This document shows, in pieces, positions 38,629 to 49,151 of a stretch of DNA of 64,000 bases. Source of the DNA: Helicobacter anseris (lineage in GTDB: Bacteria > Campylobacterota > Campylobacteria > Campylobacterales > Helicobacteraceae); NCBI GenBank assembly GCA_004368235.1, contig JXTW01000003.1, positions 76,806 through 140,805 on the forward strand, given 5' to 3'. Under the pieces are notes generated by a model that ran no database searches, was not told where the DNA came from, and saw only the letters and a list, made by a program, of their open reading frames with translations. A program made the translations under genes and the position numbers. Each line of letters opens with the position of its first letter. Positions within the stretch are counted from its first letter, which is position 1.

Positions 38629-38690
38629 GGAGCTTCAAATTTTCAAGTAGGGGATAGATCCGAAAGAAATAAAATTGCAAAGGAGTAAGT

Positions 38691-38999
38691 ATGAAGTTTT
38701 TTTTAACTTTGTGTTTTGGTTTAATGGGATTGGCTTTTGCTGATGAGATGGGTACAAGTATGGTTCAGGCATATTCAGTACTTGGTGCTGTTGTAGGTCT
38801 TGGTATTGCAGCACTTGGTGGTGCTATTGGTATGGGTCATACGGCTGCTGCTACTATTTCTGGTACTGCTAGAAATCCCGGCATTGGTGGTAAGCTTTTT
38901 ACAACAATGTTTATTGCGTTAGCTATGATTGAAGCTCAGGTTATTTATACTTTAGTCTTTGCTGCAATTGCTCTTTATGGGAATCCTTTTTTAGGATAA
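38691..38999 (+). CDS. atpE: ATP synthase F0 subunit c
   Basis: 102 residues forming the proton-translocating ring. A signal-like N-terminal hydrophobic stretch (MKFFLTLCFGLMGLAFA) is followed by two transmembrane helices. The first is rich in Gly/Ala (GAVVGLGIAALGGAIGMG). The second carries the essential Glu in IALAMIEAQVIYTLV. The polar loop ARNPG lies between. It is unlinked to the other atp genes, as in epsilonproteobacteria generally. AAGGAG precedes the ATG, and two tRNA-Leu genes follow. Confidence 0.95.
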   Translation: MKFFLTLCFGLMGLAFADEMGTSMVQAYSVLGAVVGLGIAALGGAIGMGHTAAATISGTARNPGIGGKLFTTMFIALAMIEAQVIYTLVFAAIALYGNPFLG

Positions 39000-39024
39000 T
39001 CTTTTCCCCTTTTTAGGGGTGTTT

Positions 39025-39109
39025 GCGCTGGTGGTGGAATTGGTAGACACGCCATCTTGAGGGGGTGGTGAGGCAACTCGTGCGAGTTCAAATCTCGCCC
39101 AGCGCACCA
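39025..39109 (+). tRNA. tRNA-Leu (GAG)
   Basis: An 85-nt class II tRNA with a long variable arm and encoded CCA. The anticodon arm CCATC-TTGAGGG-GGTGG gives anticodon GAG. Acceptor GCGCTGG pairs with CCAGCGC. A small CCCC/GGGG hairpin (39006-39019) lies between the atpE stop and this gene. Confidence 0.95.
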
Positions 39110-39120
39110 TAGTTTTTATT

Positions 39121-39207
39121 GCCGAAGTGGTGAAATTGGTAGACGCGCTAGACTCAAAATCTGGTGGGGGTAACCCCGTGTCGGTTCGATTCCGACCTTC
39201 GGCACCA
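39121..39207 (+). tRNA. tRNA-Leu (CAA)
   Basis: An 87-nt class II tRNA with encoded CCA. The anticodon arm CTAGA-CTCAAAA-TCTGG gives anticodon CAA. Acceptor GCCGAAG pairs with CTTCGGC. It lies 11 bases after tRNA-Leu(GAG), so the two are probably one transcript. Confidence 0.95.
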
Positions 39208-39556
39208 CTTTGTATTCTAAATACCTTAGATAAATATCTGGTCTAAATGTAGAGCTTATTAGCTATTATAAATTTTATATAGGTAAGCTTTTAATGATTT
39301 TGTGAGATTATTTATTATCTAAAATTGCTAAGCTCTCATAAATTTCTCTCTGCTATTCATCTTAGTTTAAAAATCACAAATTAGATATAAGTATCATAAA
39401 TATGATCAAAATATAAAATTCATTTATGCCATACTAAAAAGTGTTTTTATCATCAAGTAAACCTAATCATAAAATTTGATGAGGATAGGGATATTAGAAT
39501 ATCACATCTAATTTTTATTAACTAATTTTAGCCCCATAAAGCTAGCTATAGAATTT
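39208..39556. other. Intergenic stretch with no recognised feature
   Basis: These 349 AT-rich bases lie between tRNA-Leu(CAA) and the convergent autotransporter gene. I find no open frame of note, no tRNA-like fold and no strong hairpin with a T-run. Confidence 0.5.
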
Positions 39557-42139
39557 TTAGCGTCTAACTCTTGGGCTTGGGCGTATGAAGCCATTATTTT
39601 TTTCATTAAAGTGATTTTGGCTATTAAAGCTAGAATCTTCTGCTCTATTTATATTTTGATATGGTCTAAATGTATTTCTTAGACTACGTTTTTGTGCAGG
39701 TGATTTTGGACGATAGCTTAGTGAACCTTTTCTCCTGGTCGGCGGCTGACCAAATTTATAGCGTATACCAGCTGATATTAACCAGTAGGTATTAAGTCTG
39801 CTTAAAAATTCTGTGCTAAAGTCAGCAAATAGTTTTAGACTATCATTAAAAAATAAAACATCTGTTCCTAATCCCAATGAGATTCTATGACTGCCTTTTT
39901 TAGCATCATTATATAATGGTATATTAGCATCATCTACTAGTGTAATATTCCCTCCAAGGTTGAGATCATAGCTATAGGCTAAAAAACTTCTAGCACGTAC
40001 AGCAAAATTTTCATATTCATAGCGTTTAACGCCTAAAACTCCTAGTTTAGTGATGAATGCAAATGAGGTATCTAATCGAGATAAAACACGATATCTGGAG
40101 GTAACATCTATAAAGTCAAAATGATGACCAAATATTACACCAGGAGTGAGAGATAAGTAAGGTTGGATAAAAAAGCTTGGATCTCTCACATATCCAGTGG
40201 CTGTACCATTTCGGCAAAAGAGCATCCCATCACTTCCTTTTTTACAGGTTTCTGTTGTCTTTTTTCTAGCATTTCTAAAGGGAAAGAAGCTATAGCCAAA
40301 TCTAAAGTCTGCTATTAGCATATGACCTAAAAAATTAACAGGATCTTCAGATTGATAAAGAGTATTATTAAAGCTTGTAATGATGTATTTAAATTTAGTA
40401 TCTAGGAAAATTGTATCATCTTTAATATAGCCAGCATAAGCACCTAAGCCATAACTATTAGAGGTACCGTTGTATCCATCATCATGTCCATACATTTGAA
40501 GGAAGTCAAAGCTGCCTCCATAAAAATAACGCATATCTCCTCTATTTTTCCCATAATCAAATCCGCCTTGAAGGCTATAAAATAGGTTTTGTGAGGTCAT
40601 ATCTTTATCAAAATCATTTTTTTGATATATTCCTCCTCCATACACTTTTGCCCATGCACCAAATTGTGTAGGCGGGTAGAGTAAATCATCAATCCTATGA
40701 TTGATAGAATCTGCTTGGGTACGAAATATGCGATAGGGCATAGAGAGAAGATTAAAGAGGGTTTTGGCAGTTTGATTTGGTTTGTAATCAAGTGCACTAA
40801 GAATCCAATCTATACCACCATTTTGTCCTGCTATAGGCGTAATAGTAGGGATATAGTCATAGATTCCAGCAATAGTAGCTAGTCCGATAAAATTACCATT
40901 AATTTGATCTGCATGGGCTACTATCATATTTTTACCCGCTACATCAAAGCTTAGCCTTTTGCCATTTTGGTAAATTTGGATGTAGTGCAAACCATTTAGA
41001 TTAGTTGTGTTTACATAATCAACTTGCCCAAGAGGGACATCAGCCATTAGCCTAAAAACACCATTGTTTCCATTAAGGGTATCAATATTTAGCGTGCGTT
41101 TAGCAAAGTTTGCGCCATTAGTCAGTCTAGAATCTGTCCCATCATCAGCGACTTTAGTAAAGTCTACAACGGCAATTTTTTCTACATTACCATATTGATT
41201 TTCTATATCTTTAGAGGAATTATAGGCATTGAGCGTGCGCACAGCAGAGTTGGCTGTTAAAAACCACTTTCCACCCCTATCTAGCAAAAGTTCTGCATTA
41301 GCTTGCCCTTGCAAGGAGAATCTACCTTGAAAGAAACTTTGTGGATTAGTAAGGTGAATGATAGCATTAGCATCTGCTTTAGAGGAAAGCTCAACAGAAA
41401 TATCTCCTTTTAGCTGGATGATATTATCAGGATTGTAAGTAGTTTTTGTATTAGGGTTATAGTTGATATAAAATTGCCCAGATTCTCCAAGGCTAGTGAT
41501 ACTTTTAAATCCTACTCCAGATCCATGCCATCCTTTTGAGGGTTGCATTTGTGAGACATCAATATAGGTATTGCCATTAAATTGATAGCCACCTTTACCA
41601 TCATTGACATTAAAGATTCCTCTTGTTATATAAAATTGATCTGTTGCTGTAACGATAATATCTGAATTAAAAACAAAATTGACACTCTGATCGCTATGAG
41701 CACCTCTTGTCATAAAAACACCTTCTATGGGAGGATTCCCACCAGCATCAGGATAAGAAATGAGGTTGAGTTGAAAGGTGCCACCCTCTATGGTATAGGT
41801 ATTTCCACCTAGTCCGCGGAAAAATACTGCTGCCCAGCCACTATATGTGCCAAGCGCGGTGAGATTAATAGTAAGTTTGGAGTTATTAAGTAGTTTTAGA
41901 CTATTATAGCCTGACCAAATAGCCCCACTATAACAATTAGTCTCAGTTGGACCACATGGACCGTTTAGTCCATTTAAATTTCCGATCGTTGGATTTGGAG
42001 TTTGATTTAGATTGATGTTAATATCTAGCGTAGTATCATTGCTATAGCTTTCTTGTACTTGCGTTACAGTGCCATTAGTAGCAGCAAATAGCGATATTGA
42101 CAAAAGAAATGGCGCAAATAAAGCCATAAGCTTACGCAA
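39557..42139 (-). CDS. Autotransporter (type Va) outer-membrane protein
   Basis: 860 residues. A signal peptide (1-19, FLLSISLFA) is followed by a Gly/Asn/Thr-rich passenger of beta-helix character (about 20-480). The C-terminal barrel (about 491-796) begins QFGAWAKVYGGG and ends YWLISAGIRYKF. A 64-residue tail rich in Arg, Lys, Ser and Asn follows the last barrel strand, which is unusual. Two Cys pairs, C62/C69 in the passenger and C632/C642 in a barrel loop, could form disulfides. The start codon is TTG at 42139, with AAGGATG upstream. The passenger is not VacA; its role (adhesin or other) is unknown. Confidence 0.85.
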   Translation of the reverse strand: MRKLMALFAPFLLSISLFAATNGTVTQVQESYSNDTTLDININLNQTPNPTIGNLNGLNGPCGPTETNCYSGAIWSGYNSLKLLNNSKLTINLTALGTYSGWAAVFFRGLGGNTYTIEGGTFQLNLISYPDAGGNPPIEGVFMTRGAHSDQSVNFVFNSDIIVTATDQFYITRGIFNVNDGKGGYQFNGNTYIDVSQMQPSKGWHGSGVGFKSITSLGESGQFYINYNPNTKTTYNPDNIIQLKGDISVELSSKADANAIIHLTNPQSFFQGRFSLQGQANAELLLDRGGKWFLTANSAVRTLNAYNSSKDIENQYGNVEKIAVVDFTKVADDGTDSRLTNGANFAKRTLNIDTLNGNNGVFRLMADVPLGQVDYVNTTNLNGLHYIQIYQNGKRLSFDVAGKNMIVAHADQINGNFIGLATIAGIYDYIPTITPIAGQNGGIDWILSALDYKPNQTAKTLFNLLSMPYRIFRTQADSINHRIDDLLYPPTQFGAWAKVYGGGIYQKNDFDKDMTSQNLFYSLQGGFDYGKNRGDMRYFYGGSFDFLQMYGHDDGYNGTSNSYGLGAYAGYIKDDTIFLDTKFKYIITSFNNTLYQSEDPVNFLGHMLIADFRFGYSFFPFRNARKKTTETCKKGSDGMLFCRNGTATGYVRDPSFFIQPYLSLTPGVIFGHHFDFIDVTSRYRVLSRLDTSFAFITKLGVLGVKRYEYENFAVRARSFLAYSYDLNLGGNITLVDDANIPLYNDAKKGSHRISLGLGTDVLFFNDSLKLFADFSTEFLSRLNTYWLISAGIRYKFGQPPTRRKGSLSYRPKSPAQKRSLRNTFRPYQNINRAEDSSFNSQNHFNEKNNGFIRPSPRVRR

Positions 42140-42209
42140 GTTATCATCCTTAAAAAATAATTTAGAATCTAAGTTATTAGAGCAATTAAAGCAAAAGCTA
42201 TGCCAAAGG

Positions 42210-42215
42210 TATAAT
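42210..42215 (+). promoter_or_regulatory. -10 box for carB
   Basis: TATAAT preceded by AAAGG, 58 bases before the chosen carB start, in the divergent gap to the autotransporter. Confidence 0.45.
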
Positions 42216-42273
42216 ACCGCTTTTAGTAAAAAATATAATAAAATAATAAAATTTTATTATGCAGGATTTTTAT

Positions 42274-45200
42274 ATGCCAAAACGCAATGATATTAAAACT
42301 ATTCTTTTGATTGGTTCAGGTCCGATTATTATCGGTCAGGCTTGTGAGTTTGACTATTCTGGTACACAGGCAGTTAAAACATTAAAAAGCCTTGGTTACC
42401 GTGTTATCTTAATAAATTCAAACCCAGCTACTATTATGACAGATCCAGAGTTTGCAGATAGGACTTATATTGAGCCGATTACTGAAGAAATAATTGCAAA
42501 AATTATTGAACTAGAAAAAGTAGATGCTATCTTGCCTACAATGGGTGGACAAACTGCGCTCAATGTCGCTATGAGTATGTTTGAAAAAGGAATGCTAGAT
42601 GGCATAGAGTTTTTAGGTGCTAAACCAGAAGCGATAAAAAAAGGTGAAGATAGACAGGCTTTTAAAGAAGCTATGCTAAAAATCGGTATGGATCTACCTA
42701 AATCTTTTTATGCTTATAATGAAACAGAAGCCCTACAAGCAGCCCAAAAAATCGGCTTTCCTTTAATTATTAGAGCTAGCTTTACTCTTGCTGGGGGCGG
42801 GAGTGGGGTAGCTTATAATATTGATGAGTTTAAAACTTTAGCAAAAGCGGGCTTAGAAGCAAGTCCGATTAGTGAAATTTTGATTGAAGAATCATTGCTT
42901 GGCTGGAAAGAATATGAGATGGAAGTTATACGAGATAAGCATGATAATTGCATTATTGTATGTAGTATAGAAAATCTGGATCCTATGGGCGTGCATACAG
43001 GAGATTCTATTACCATCGCTCCAGCACTCACCCTTACAGATAAAGAATATCAGAGGATGAGAGATGCTAGTTTTGCAATTTTAAGGGAGATTGGTGTAGA
43101 TACTGGTGGTAGCAATGTGCAATTTGCTATTCATCCTGAAAGTGGTCGTATGATAGTTATTGAAATGAATCCTCGTGTTTCTAGAAGCTCTGCTTTGGCT
43201 TCCAAGGCTACAGGTTACCCGATAGCAAAAATCGCAACACTTCTAGCAGTTGGCTTTAGCTTAGATGAAGTGAAAAATGATATTACTGGTACACCAGCAA
43301 GCTTTGAGCCTAGTATTGATTATATTGTTACAAAGATCCCTCGCTTTACTTTTGAAAAATTTCCACAAGCAGATTCCACATTAACTACTTCGATGAAGAG
43401 TATTGGAGAGGTAATGGCAATAGGTGCAAACTTTTATCAAAGCATCCAAAAAGCTCTTTGTAGCCTTGAGACTGGGCTTTGTGGTTTTGATTCTAAGAGT
43501 TTAGATTTAGAATGGATAAAAAAAGAAATTAGACGTCCAAATAGCGATAGGATTCTTTATATTGCAGATGCCTTTAGGCTAGGTATGGATATACAGGCTA
43601 TCTATGAGCTTTGTAAGATTGATAGATGGTTTTTACAAAAAATTTCAGAGATTATAGAATTTGAGAAGAAAATAAAAGTTGAGATCTTAAGTGATAAGGA
43701 TCTGATGTTAGAGGCTAAGAAATTTGGCTTTAGTGATAAGATGATTGCTAAATTGCTTAATCAAAATGAGGGATTAGAAATTAGCGAGAGCGAGGTAGCT
43801 CAAAAACGATTTGATTTAAATATAAGACGTAATTATGAGGAGGTAGATACTTGTGCAGCAGAGTTTGCTAGTCTTACACCTTATTATTATTCTGGATTTT
43901 ATGATTCTTCTTTGTATGCTTGTGAAAATAAGAGTGATGATAAAAAAGTTTTGATTATTGGTGGTGGTCCAAATAGAATCGGTCAAGGGATTGAGTTTGA
44001 TTATGCTTGTGTGCATGCAAGCTTTGCCTTAGCTGATATGGGTATCAAAAGCATTATGTATAATTGTAACCCAGAGACTGTGAGTACAGATTATGATACA
44101 AGTGATGTGCTTTATTTTGAACCTATTTCATTTGAGTTTGTTAGATCTGTATTACAAAGAGAGAAACCAGATGGTGTGATTGTGCATTTTGGCGGTCAAA
44201 CACCATTAAAATTAGCTCACGAGTTAACAAAATTTGGAGCAAAAATCATCGGCACTTCAGCACGAGTGATAGATATAGCAGAAGATAGAGAGAAGTTTGC
44301 CAACTTTGTCAAGATGCATAATCTTCGCCAACCAGAAAATGGTATAGCCAACACCAGAGAAGATGCTTATAAGATAGCTAGAAGTCTGGGCTATCCAGTA
44401 CTTGTGCGTCCAAGCTATGTTTTAGGTGGCAGAGCTATGAAGATTGTAGATGATGAAAGTGAGCTTGAAAATTATATGGATGAGGTACTAAAGGTAAGTG
44501 CTAGCTCTCCAATTTTAATTGATCGTTTTTTAGATTCGGCTATTGAATTAGATGTAGATTGCATTTGTGATGGCATAGATGTATATATTGGTGGGATTAT
44601 GCAGCATATTGAGGAGGCTGGAATTCATAGTGGGGATAGCGCTTCTGTATTACCGACTATTAGTATTGAAGAAAAAATGCTTAAAGAAATTAAAGATACT
44701 ACAGCTTTGATTGCAAGAGAACTGGGGGTAATAGGGCTTATGAATGTGCAATATGCAATTTGTGATGGATTGCTTTATATTGTAGAAGTTAATCCTAGGG
44801 CATCACGCACAGTACCCTTTGTAAGTAAGGCTACTGGTATGCCATTAGCAAAGGTGGCTACAAGAGTAATGTGGCAGGGTAATCTTAAAGAAGCTTTGGA
44901 ATTTTATGGAGCATTTTGCGAGGTAGTGCAAAATAATGGAATTTATGAGCCAAGACTTCATAATCATATTGCTATCAAAGAATCTGTTTTTCCATTTAAT
45001 AAGCTTGGTGCTGAGATTATTCTTGGACCAGAGATGCGCAGTAGTGGAGAAGTAATGGGTATTAGTCAGGATTTAGGGCTTAGCTTTGCTAAGTCTCAAA
45101 TTGCGTGTAAAAATGCTTTACCAAGTTCTGGAATGCTATTTTTATCTTTATGCGATAAGCACAAAGTCTATGCGCCAGAATTAGCTAGGGATTTTATAGA

Positions 45201-45525
45201 GCAGGGATTTGAGATATGTGCTACTGCAGGGACTTATGAGGTTTTAGAGCTGGCTGGTATTAAGGCACAAAAGATTTTCAAGATTTCAGAAGCTCGCCCC
45301 AATGTTGCAGATATGATGACAAATGGACAAATAGCACTAGCCATTAATACATCAGATAATAAGTCAAATAAAGAAGATACAAGACTTATTCGTATGCAAG
45401 TATTAAAAAATTCAATACCTTATTTTACTACTATTGAAGAAGCACGTGTAGCAATTAAGGCATTAGAATCTATGAAGACTAAGAGTGTATCTTCACCATG
45501 TGCATTGCAAGATTTTTTGGTGTAG
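42274..45525 (+). CDS. carB: Carbamoyl-phosphate synthase large subunit
   Basis: Makes carbamoyl phosphate for pyrimidines and arginine. Two ATP-grasp halves are visible: the first with [20 protein letters not shown] and [18 protein letters not shown], the second with [15 protein letters not shown] and [20 protein letters not shown]-terminal MGS-like regulatory domain follows. I start at ATG 42274 ([12 protein letters not shown]), which has AGGA 7 bases upstream and aligns with E. coli CarB. An ATG at 42259 would add MQDFY. It has 1083 residues. The small subunit carA is not in the window. Confidence 0.97.
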   Translation: MPKRNDIKTILLIGSGPIIIGQACEFDYSGTQAVKTLKSLGYRVILINSNPATIMTDPEFADRTYIEPITEEIIAKIIELEKVDAILPTMGGQTALNVAMSMFEKGMLDGIEFLGAKPEAIKKGEDRQAFKEAMLKIGMDLPKSFYAYNETEALQAAQKIGFPLIIRASFTLAGGGSGVAYNIDEFKTLAKAGLEASPISEILIEESLLGWKEYEMEVIRDKHDNCIIVCSIENLDPMGVHTGDSITIAPALTLTDKEYQRMRDASFAILREIGVDTGGSNVQFAIHPESGRMIVIEMNPRVSRSSALASKATGYPIAKIATLLAVGFSLDEVKNDITGTPASFEPSIDYIVTKIPRFTFEKFPQADSTLTTSMKSIGEVMAIGANFYQSIQKALCSLETGLCGFDSKSLDLEWIKKEIRRPNSDRILYIADAFRLGMDIQAIYELCKIDRWFLQKISEIIEFEKKIKVEILSDKDLMLEAKKFGFSDKMIAKLLNQNEGLEISESEVAQKRFDLNIRRNYEEVDTCAAEFASLTPYYYSGFYDSSLYACENKSDDKKVLIIGGGPNRIGQGIEFDYACVHASFALADMGIKSIMYNCNPETVSTDYDTSDVLYFEPISFEFVRSVLQREKPDGVIVHFGGQTPLKLAHELTKFGAKIIGTSARVIDIAEDREKFANFVKMHNLRQPENGIANTREDAYKIARSLGYPVLVRPSYVLGGRAMKIVDDESELENYMDEVLKVSASSPILIDRFLDSAIELDVDCICDGIDVYIGGIMQHIEEAGIHSGDSASVLPTISIEEKMLKEIKDTTALIARELGVIGLMNVQYAICDGLLYIVEVNPRASRTVPFVSKATGMPLAKVATRVMWQGNLKEALEFYGAFCEVVQNNGIYEPRLHNHIAIKESVFPFNKLGAEIILGPEMRSSGEVMGISQDLGLSFAKSQIACKNALPSSGMLFLSLCDKHKVYAPELARDFIEQGFEICATAGTYEVLELAGIKAQKIFKISEARPNVADMMTNGQIALAINTSDNKSNKEDTRLIRMQVLKNSIPYFTTIEEARVAIKALESMKTKSVSSPCALQDFLV

Positions 45526-45529
45526 AGAT

Positions 45530-45967
45530 TTGGATTGCTTAGTATTTTTGGCTCAAAGTGATACAACAGTTGGTTTCTTGAGTAAGGATTTTAAAAAGCT
45601 TAATCAAATTAAGCAAAGAAGAATAGATCAAAAAGTACTTATTGAAGTTGCATCTTTGGCAATCCTAAAATCCCATACTCGTATACCCATTCGTTTTAAG
45701 AATTGTGTGAGGCGTGCTCAAAAGACAAGTTTTATTTATCCTAATAATAAGGCATTGCGTGTAGTAAAAGATCCAATGCATTTGAAATTTTTAAAACCTT
45801 TTGGATGGATGTATTCTACTTCAGCAAATAAAACTAATGAGAGTTTTGAACTTTCTTGGGCTAAAGAAGTGAGTGATGTGGTAGTGATTGATTCTAGAGG
45901 CTTAAAAGAAATGAGGGCATCTAGAATCTACAAACTTTCAAATACAAGAATAAAAAAGGTTAGATAA
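45530..45967 (+). CDS. Short TsaC/YrdC-like protein (t6A pathway candidate)
   Basis: About 145 residues. VFLAQSDTTVGFLS matches the YrdC/Sua5 start, and KQRRIDQKVLIEV keeps a K-x-R motif. YSTSANKTNESF keeps the S-x-N motif that binds threonylcarbamoyl-adenylate. The family makes that intermediate for t6A37 in tRNA. It is shorter and more divergent than the usual ~190 residues. The start is uncertain: TTG 45530 lies 5 bases after the carB stop, and the frame stays open upstream to 45485 inside carB. A small TsaC-like gene after carB also occurs in H. pylori, to my recollection. Confidence 0.7.
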   Translation: MDCLVFLAQSDTTVGFLSKDFKKLNQIKQRRIDQKVLIEVASLAILKSHTRIPIRFKNCVRRAQKTSFIYPNNKALRVVKDPMHLKFLKPFGWMYSTSANKTNESFELSWAKEVSDVVVIDSRGLKEMRASRIYKLSNTRIKKVR

Positions 45968-45981
45968 AATCGAGGTGGATT

Positions 45982-46227
45982 TTGAGAGCTGATAAATTTT
46001 TGAATATAGTTAATTTAGTTAAGCGTCGTGCTATTGCTCAAGATATGTGTGAAAATGGGGCAATTAGGATTTGTGGCAAGAGCATTAAGCCAAGTCGTGA
46101 TATTAAGGTTGGTGAAGTGATCGAAATGGTTTATTTGGATAGTAGTAAGAGTTTTTTGGTCTTGCAAATACCTAATCAGAAGACTATCCCTAAAAATCAA
46201 AGCCACCTTTATGTTAAAGAAGTTTAA
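45982..46227 (+). CDS. S4-domain RNA-binding protein (Hsp15/RqcP-like)
   Basis: 81 residues made almost entirely of one S4 domain: RADKFLNIVNLVKRRAIAQDMCENGAIRICGKSIKPSRDIKVGE. Proteins of this size bind stalled 50S-peptidyl-tRNA complexes (Hsp15, RqcP); which role applies here is not shown. The start is TTG at 45982 with GAGGTGG before it. It follows the TsaC-like gene by 14 bases. Confidence 0.85.
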   Translation: MRADKFLNIVNLVKRRAIAQDMCENGAIRICGKSIKPSRDIKVGEVIEMVYLDSSKSFLVLQIPNQKTIPKNQSHLYVKEV

Positions 46228-46387
46228 TATAAAGGATAGTCATTTATATGGTATCAAGTTTTTGTATCAATATTCTTAGAGAGGATAGATTGAGAATCTT
46301 AAAATAGGTAAGTGATACTATAAAATTTTGAAATATAAAATTATTATTGCTAAAACTGAAATATTAAGCCATTAATCATAAGCTTAT

Positions 46388-47134
46388 TTAAGATTTTTCT
46401 TCTTTATAGACATTGAGCGCAGCTGGTGCTTGTGTAGTGGGCATAAGTTCGATTCTATTAATATTAATATGCTGTGGTAGTGTCGCTGCCCAAAATACAG
46501 ATTCAGCAATATCTTCTGGTTTGAGGGCATTTGCATTTTCATAAAGTTGGTTGGCTTTTTTGATATCACCTTTAAAGCGAACAAGAGAAAATTCACTCAT
46601 TGCTAATCCAGGCTCAATATTAGTTACGCGAATATTTTTATTATAAAAATCTGCACGAAGATTAAGGCTAAATTGCTTGACAAATGCTTTGGTAGCTCCA
46701 TAAATATTACCTCCTGGATATGGATAGCTACCAGCAATTGAACCAATATTAATAATATGCCCATTTTGTCTTTTTACCATAAAGGGGATAAAAAGATGGG
46801 TAAGCTTTACAAGAGAGAGGATATTGGTTTGTATCATTTGCTCCCAATCCTCTAAATTACAAAGTTCAGCAGATTCAACACCTAGCGCTAATCCAGCATT
46901 ATTAACAAGAACATCGATTTGGTCGATTTTATCTCCTAATTTAACTTTGATCATATCAGTATCTTTTACATCATTGGCTAGTATTTGTACGCAGGATGCA
47001 CCCAATTCTTGTTTTAGAGCATTTAAACGATCGGCTCTACGTGCGAGTAAGATTACTTGATGATTTTCTTTAACAAATTTTCTTGCTATTGCTGCACCAA
47101 AACCAGAACTTGCACCTGTAATAAAAACTAGCAT
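46388..47134 (-). CDS. Short-chain dehydrogenase/reductase (YdfG-like)
   Basis: 248-residue classical SDR. NADP motif TGASSGFGAAIA, NNAGLALG, an active-site Ser in NIGSIAGSYPYPGG and YGATKAFVKQF (YxxxK) are visible. The set resembles YdfG, an NADP-dependent 3-hydroxy-acid dehydrogenase acting on serine or 3-hydroxypropionate. The real substrate is unknown. It is divergent from mqnD and convergent with the S4 gene; the 160-bp gap to the latter holds nothing I recognise. Confidence 0.9.
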   Translation of the reverse strand: MLVFITGASSGFGAAIARKFVKENHQVILLARRADRLNALKQELGASCVQILANDVKDTDMIKVKLGDKIDQIDVLVNNAGLALGVESAELCNLEDWEQMIQTNILSLVKLTHLFIPFMVKRQNGHIINIGSIAGSYPYPGGNIYGATKAFVKQFSLNLRADFYNKNIRVTNIEPGLAMSEFSLVRFKGDIKKANQLYENANALKPEDIAESVFWAATLPQHININRIELMPTTQAPAALNVYKEEKS

Positions 47135-47163
47135 GAAATTCCTTTATCAAGATTTTTATTTTT

Positions 47164-47169
47164 AGTATA
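47164..47169 (-). promoter_or_regulatory. -10 box for the SDR gene
   Basis: TATACT on the minus strand, preceded by TGC (extended -10), 30 bases upstream of the SDR start. Confidence 0.45.
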
Positions 47170-47200
47170 GCAGATTAAATTGTTATTATAAAAAATGCCT

Positions 47201-47206
47201 TATAAT
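47201..47206 (+). promoter_or_regulatory. -10 box for mqnD
   Basis: TATAAT preceded by TGCCT, 33 bases before the GTG start of mqnD. AAGGAG lies at 47228-47233, inside the implied leader. Confidence 0.5.
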
Positions 47207-47238
47207 GCACTTTGAAATAACCCTAATAAGGAGCAATA

Positions 47239-48099
47239 GTGATAAGTGTAGGGCATAGTCCAGATGCTGATGATTTATTTATGTATTATGCTGTCGTGTT
47301 TGGATGGGTAGATTCTGCGCTTGGACTTAGGTTTCAAAATAATGCATTAGATATTCAAACACTCAATGAAATGACTTTGAAAAATCAACTAGATGTAAGT
47401 GCGATTTCTTTTGGGCTTTATCCTCTGATAAGACAAGAGTATGCCTTACTTAGAACAGGAATGAGTTTTGGTGATGGATATGGACCTAAACTCATTAAAA
47501 AACGTGGAGCAAAGCTAAAGCGCAATTTTAAGGTAGCATTATCAGGTATGCATACTTCAAATGCATTGTTATTTAGAATAGCTTATCCAGAAGCTAGGAT
47601 TATATATAAAAATTTTTTAGAAATTGAAGAAGCTGTATTAAATGGTGAAGTTGATGCTGGAGTGCTTATTCATGAGAGTATTTTAGAATTTGATTCTGCT
47701 TTAGAGGTGGAATGTGAGATTTGGGATATATGGTGTGAATTGAGCAGAGAGGAATTACCACTACCTTTAGGTGGTATGGCACTTAGGAGATCCATTCCAT
47801 TAAATCGTGCTATTGATATAGAAGAAACCTTAATAAAGGCAGTAAAAGTTGCTCTGAAGGGTAAAAAGATCTTATCAAATATGTTAATGCAGCAAAACCT
47901 TATTCGCGTAGATTCTGAAAAGTTAAATACTTATCTTAAAATGTATGCTAATGAGGATTCTGCATTTTTAAGTGAAGTTCAAATCAGAGCTTTAAACAAA
48001 ATGTTTGAATTAGGTTTTGAATTTGGGGTATATGATGCGAGGATTGATTGCAAAGATTTTCTTATCCCTAAAGAATATGATACTTTGCGTCATAGTTAA
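47239..48099 (+). CDS. mqnD: 1,4-dihydroxy-6-naphthoate synthase (futalosine pathway)
   Basis: MqnD makes 1,4-dihydroxy-6-naphthoate from cyclic dehypoxanthinyl-futalosine in the alternative menaquinone pathway used by Helicobacter and Campylobacter. The fold is periplasmic-binding-protein-like. The diagnostic [14 protein letters not shown] start, [14 protein letters not shown] and [12 protein letters not shown] are seen. It has 286 residues. The start codon is GTG with AAGGAG 5 bases before. hemE follows after 26 bases. Confidence 0.92.
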   Translation: MISVGHSPDADDLFMYYAVVFGWVDSALGLRFQNNALDIQTLNEMTLKNQLDVSAISFGLYPLIRQEYALLRTGMSFGDGYGPKLIKKRGAKLKRNFKVALSGMHTSNALLFRIAYPEARIIYKNFLEIEEAVLNGEVDAGVLIHESILEFDSALEVECEIWDIWCELSREELPLPLGGMALRRSIPLNRAIDIEETLIKAVKVALKGKKILSNMLMQQNLIRVDSEKLNTYLKMYANEDSAFLSEVQIRALNKMFELGFEFGVYDARIDCKDFLIPKEYDTLRHS

Positions 48100-48125
48100 T
48101 TTTAAACTTTAATGAAAGGAAGAAA

Positions 48126-49148
48126 ATGATTTTTATTGATGCGTGCAAAAGAATAGAAACACCCTATACTCCTGTTTGGATGATGCGTCAGGCAGGTCGA
48201 TATCTTAGTGAATATAAAGAAGTTAGAAAGCAAGCAGGTAGCTTTCTAGATTTATGTAAAAATGTTGATCTGGCTAGTGAAGTTACTTTACAACCAGTGG
48301 ATATTTTAAATGTAGATGCTGCTATTTTGTTTAGCGATATTTTGGTGGTCCCATTAGAGATGGGGTTGGGTTTAGAGTTTGTATCTGGTGAAGGACCTCG
48401 ATTTTTGCGCACTATTTCAAATTATGATGATGTTTGTTCGCTTAAAAAAGATATTGCCAAGAATCTGGATTATGTATATGATACGATTAGTCAGGTGAGA
48501 GCTCGTTTACCAAAGGATAAGGCTTTAATTGGATTTTGTGGTTCTCCATGGACATTGGCTACTTATATGATAGAGGGGCAAGGTACAAAAAGCTATGCTA
48601 AGAGTAAAAAAATGCTTTATCAGAGTCCACAAACCTTGCATTATTTATTAAAGCAAATTGCTGATGAACTCAAAGATTATTTACTAGGACAAATTAGAGC
48701 AGGAGCTAATTGTGTTATGATATTTGATTCTTGGGCAGCAGCTTTAGAAAAGGAAGCTTTTTTTGAATTTAGTTGGGGATATATGAAAGATATTGCTCGT
48801 GAGATTAAAAAGCAATATCCAGAAATACCAGTAATTTTATTCCCAAAAGGGGTTGGAGCCTATTTGGATGATATTGATGGAGAGTTTGATGTTTTTGGTG
48901 TTGACTGGGGTACGCCATTAGAATTAGCAAAAAGTAAACTTGGTAGTAGATATGTACTACAAGGAAATCTAGAACCATGTAGAATTTATAATGAAGATGC
49001 TATGGAGATGGGTATAGATGAAATTATTTCAATTATGGGGAAGCGTGCAGGACATATTTTTAATCTGGGGCATGGTATGTTGCCAGATTTGCCACGTGAA
49101 AATGCGATCAAATTGGTAGAAATGGTGCACAAGAAAACAAAACGTTAG
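48126..49148 (+). CDS. hemE: Uroporphyrinogen decarboxylase
   Basis: Heme biosynthesis, converting uroporphyrinogen III to coproporphyrinogen III. The N-terminal [31 protein letters not shown], the DSWAA segment and the C-terminal [14 protein letters not shown] are diagnostic. It has 340 residues, with AAAGGAAG before the ATG. It is downstream of mqnD and convergent with the next outer-membrane protein gene, 3 bases apart. Confidence 0.97.
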   Translation: MIFIDACKRIETPYTPVWMMRQAGRYLSEYKEVRKQAGSFLDLCKNVDLASEVTLQPVDILNVDAAILFSDILVVPLEMGLGLEFVSGEGPRFLRTISNYDDVCSLKKDIAKNLDYVYDTISQVRARLPKDKALIGFCGSPWTLATYMIEGQGTKSYAKSKKMLYQSPQTLHYLLKQIADELKDYLLGQIRAGANCVMIFDSWAAALEKEAFFEFSWGYMKDIAREIKKQYPEIPVILFPKGVGAYLDDIDGEFDVFGVDWGTPLELAKSKLGSRYVLQGNLEPCRIYNEDAMEMGIDEIISIMGKRAGHIFNLGHGMLPDLPRENAIKLVEMVHKKTKR

Positions 49149-49151
49149 TTT

